From contig JBDTMF010000214.1 of the NCBI GenBank assembly GCA_039934455.1, positions 1 to 6,919 of the forward strand: a stretch of DNA of 6,919 nt, written 5' to 3'. Shown here in pieces: positions 5,169-6,919 of this stretch (positions within the stretch are counted from its first letter, which is position 1; every line of letters begins with the position of its first letter). The translations under genes were made by a program, and so were the position numbers. The notes beneath the pieces were generated by a model. It did not search any database. It saw only the letters and a program-made list of their open reading frames with translations, and was not told the DNA's origin. Source of the stretch: DASQFQ01 sp039934455 (lineage in GTDB: Bacteria; Actinomycetota; Thermoleophilia; Solirubrobacterales; Solirubrobacteraceae).

Positions 5169-6919
5169 ATGCGCGACTTCATGGCAGCCACGCGCGACCG
5201 CGTCGTCGTCTTCGACGGCAGCATGGGCGCGACGCTCGAGCAGTTCGACCTGTCCCTCGAGGACGACTACAGGCTCCCCGGCCGCTGCCACGAGGCGCTC
5301 GTGCTCAACCGTCCCGACATCATCGAGCAGCTGCACGCGTCGATGATCGACGCCGGCGCCGAGGTCGTGGAGACCGACACCTTCCAGGGCTCCCGGATCA
5401 AGCTCGACGAGTGGGGCCTCGGGGAGCACACGCTCGAGATCAACCGCAAGGCCGCCGAGATCGCCCGCAAGGCGGTCGGCGAGGAGCACTTCGTCGCGGG
5501 CTCGATCGGCCCCACCGGCTTCCTCCCCGCCTCCGACGACCCGACGCTCGGCAACATCCGCTTCCGCGACCTCGTGAAGGTCTTCGAGGAGCAGGGCCGC
5601 GGGCTGCTCGAGGGCGGCGTCGACCTCATCATCATCGAGACCGCGCAGGACATCCTCGAGGTCAAGGCCTCGATCTTCGGCGTCCGCGAGGCGTTCAAGG
5701 CGGTCGGGCGCGAGGTGCCGATCCAGGCCTCCGTGTCGCTGCTGCCCAACGGAGGCAAGATGCTGCTGGGCACCGACATCTCCGCCGCGCTGGCGACGCT
5801 CGAGGCGCTCAAGGTCGACGTCATCGGCCTCAACTGCTCGACCGGCCCCGAGGACATGCGCGACGCGGTCCGCTTCCTCGGCGAGCACTGCCCGACGCCG
5901 ATCCACTGCATCCCGAACGCCGGCATCCCCCACCAGGGCCCCGACGGCGAGACGATCTTCCCGGCCGAGCCGGAGCCGCTCGCCGAGGTGCTGGGCGACT
6001 TCGTCGAACGCTACGGCCTCGGCATCGTCGGCGGCTGCTGCGGCACGACGACCGAGCACATCCGCGCGATCGCCGAGCGCTGTACGCACCACCACCCCAA
6101 GCCGCGCCCCGCCCCGCGCCCCATCCACGTCTCCTCGATGATGGCCGCGACGCCGCTCGTGCAGGAGCCCGCCCCGACGATCGTCGGCGAGCGCGTGAAC
6201 TCGCAGGGCTCGCGCAAGGCCAAGGAGATGCTGCTGGCCGACGACTACGACGGCCTCGTCACGATCGCCGAGGACCAGGTCGAGGGCGGCGCGCACGTGC
6301 TCGACCTCTGCGTCGCGCTGACCGAGCGCCAGGACGAGGACGAGCAGATGCGCCTCGTCGCCAAGCGCGTCGCGCTGACCCAGCCCGCGCCGATCCAGGT
6401 CGACTCGACCGAGCCCGAGGTGATCGAGACCGCGCTCGACCAGATCCCCGGCCGCGCGATCGTCAACTCCGTCAACCTCGAGGCCGGCCGCGACAAGCTC
6501 GACCGCGTCGTCCCGGTCGTCGAGGCGCACGGCGCCGCGCTGATCGCGCTGACGATCGACGAGGTCGGCATGGCCAAGACGCGCGAGCGCAAGCTCGAGA
6601 TCGCGCAGCGCATCAAGGAGCTCGTCTGCGACGAGCACGGCCTCGAGCCCGAGGCGCTGATCTTCGACGCACTGACCTTCACGCTGACCACCGGCGACGA
6701 CGAGTGGAAGCCCTCCGCGGTCGAGACGATCGAGGGCATCCGGCTGATCAAGTCCGAGCTGCCGGGCGTCAAGACCTCGCTCGGCGTCTCCAACGTGTCC
6801 TTCGGCATCGGGGTGCCCGCGCGCTCGGTCCTGAACTCCGTCTTCCTGCACCACTGCGTCGAGGCCGGGCTGGACCTCGCGATGGTCAACCCGAACCACA
6901 TCACGCCCTACGGCGAGAT
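5169..6919 (+). CDS. metH: Cobalamin-dependent methionine synthase, partial (N-terminal 583 codons)
   Basis: Cytoplasmic MetH transfers a methyl group from 5-methyltetrahydrofolate through cobalamin to homocysteine, giving methionine and tetrahydrofolate. The frame is open from the ATG to the window end. Residues 1-320 form the homocysteine-binding barrel: DGSMGATLEQ (16-25), ETDTFQGSR (68-76), GSIGPTG (111-117), and the zinc ligands Cys223 in GLNCSTGPEDM and Cys290/Cys291 in GGCCGTTTEHIRAI. A Pro-rich linker (309-336) leads to the folate-binding barrel: GERVNSQGSRKAKEML (340-355), GGAHVLDLCV (373-382), QVDSTEPEVIE (410-420), IVNSVN (431-436), ALTIDEVGMAKTRERK (460-475), FTLTTG (504-509) and SLGVSNVSFG (537-546). 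LDLCV, ALTIDE and LNSVFLHHC resemble mycobacterial MetH as I remember it. Cobalamin-binding and reactivation domains would lie beyond the window; if absent, it would be a split methyltransferase. An internal ATG at 5181 is the only nearby alternative start. No cobalamin or SAM riboswitch fits in the short upstream gap. Confidence 0.93.
   Translation, partial: MRDFMAATRDRVVVFDGSMGATLEQFDLSLEDDYRLPGRCHEALVLNRPDIIEQLHASMIDAGAEVVETDTFQGSRIKLDEWGLGEHTLEINRKAAEIARKAVGEEHFVAGSIGPTGFLPASDDPTLGNIRFRDLVKVFEEQGRGLLEGGVDLIIIETAQDILEVKASIFGVREAFKAVGREVPIQASVSLLPNGGKMLLGTDISAALATLEALKVDVIGLNCSTGPEDMRDAVRFLGEHCPTPIHCIPNAGIPHQGPDGETIFPAEPEPLAEVLGDFVERYGLGIVGGCCGTTTEHIRAIAERCTHHHPKPRPAPRPIHVSSMMAATPLVQEPAPTIVGERVNSQGSRKAKEMLLADDYDGLVTIAEDQVEGGAHVLDLCVALTERQDEDEQMRLVAKRVALTQPAPIQVDSTEPEVIETALDQIPGRAIVNSVNLEAGRDKLDRVVPVVEAHGAALIALTIDEVGMAKTRERKLEIAQRIKELVCDEHGLEPEALIFDALTFTLTTGDDEWKPSAVETIEGIRLIKSELPGVKTSLGVSNVSFGIGVPARSVLNSVFLHHCVEAGLDLAMVNPNHITPYGE

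Noticed and set aside
5142..6899. 585-codon open frame on the minus strand opposite metH
   Set aside because: The translation is dominated by Asp, Leu, Val, Arg and His repeats typical of the antisense of a GC-rich gene. The plus strand encodes unmistakable MetH motifs.

Overview
The window is very GC-rich (G/C dominates third codon positions) and gene-dense. It looks like chromosome from a high-GC Actinomycetota, and my best guess is Thermoleophilia (Solirubrobacterales-like). The support is the actinobacterial-type MetH motifs, an ECF sigma factor with a fused zf-HC2 domain and a long Ala/Lys/Arg/Pro tail, and two genes that appear to start at or next to their transcription start with no Shine-Dalgarno. 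The lineage is inferred from sequence style, not from a database match. I see no tRNA, rRNA, CRISPR array, insertion sequence or phage gene, and no gene-free stretch over about 70 bases.

Region 1 (1-3097, minus strand) is a compact three-gene operon read right to left: a PadR-family repressor (2585-3097), a MacB/LolD-type ABC ATPase (1857-2588, sharing a 4-base ATGA overlap with padR) and an FtsX-type ABC permease (1-1855, GTG start one base after the ATPase stop, cut by the window edge). A TTGACA/TATACA promoter lies directly upstream of padR. A 28-bp imperfect palindrome covers its -10 and the padR start codon, which fits autoregulation by PadR with relief by a ligand or stress. The ATPase and permease would work together as a membrane transporter or mechanotransmission complex of unknown substrate.

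Region 2 (3162-4478, minus strand) is a 438-residue ECF sigma factor. Its C-terminal half carries a zf-HC2 (anti-sigma-like zinc finger) motif, one hydrophobic segment and an extremely basic tail of about 130 residues. Region 3 (4537-5136, plus strand) is transcribed divergently from it across 58 bases. It encodes a small membrane-anchored, cysteine-containing protein with an HExxHxxGxxD motif, the zinc-binding consensus of metzincin-like proteases. I do not recognise a named family for it. The adjacency of a sigma factor with a possible membrane anchor and a possible exported metalloprotease is the most interesting part of the window, although any functional link is speculation.

Region 4 (5169-6919, plus strand) is the first 583 codons of a cobalamin-dependent methionine synthase (metH), covering the homocysteine-binding domain and most of the folate-binding domain. 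It appears to be leaderless, from a TAGGCT -10 element. Both partial genes (permease and metH) run off the window edges.
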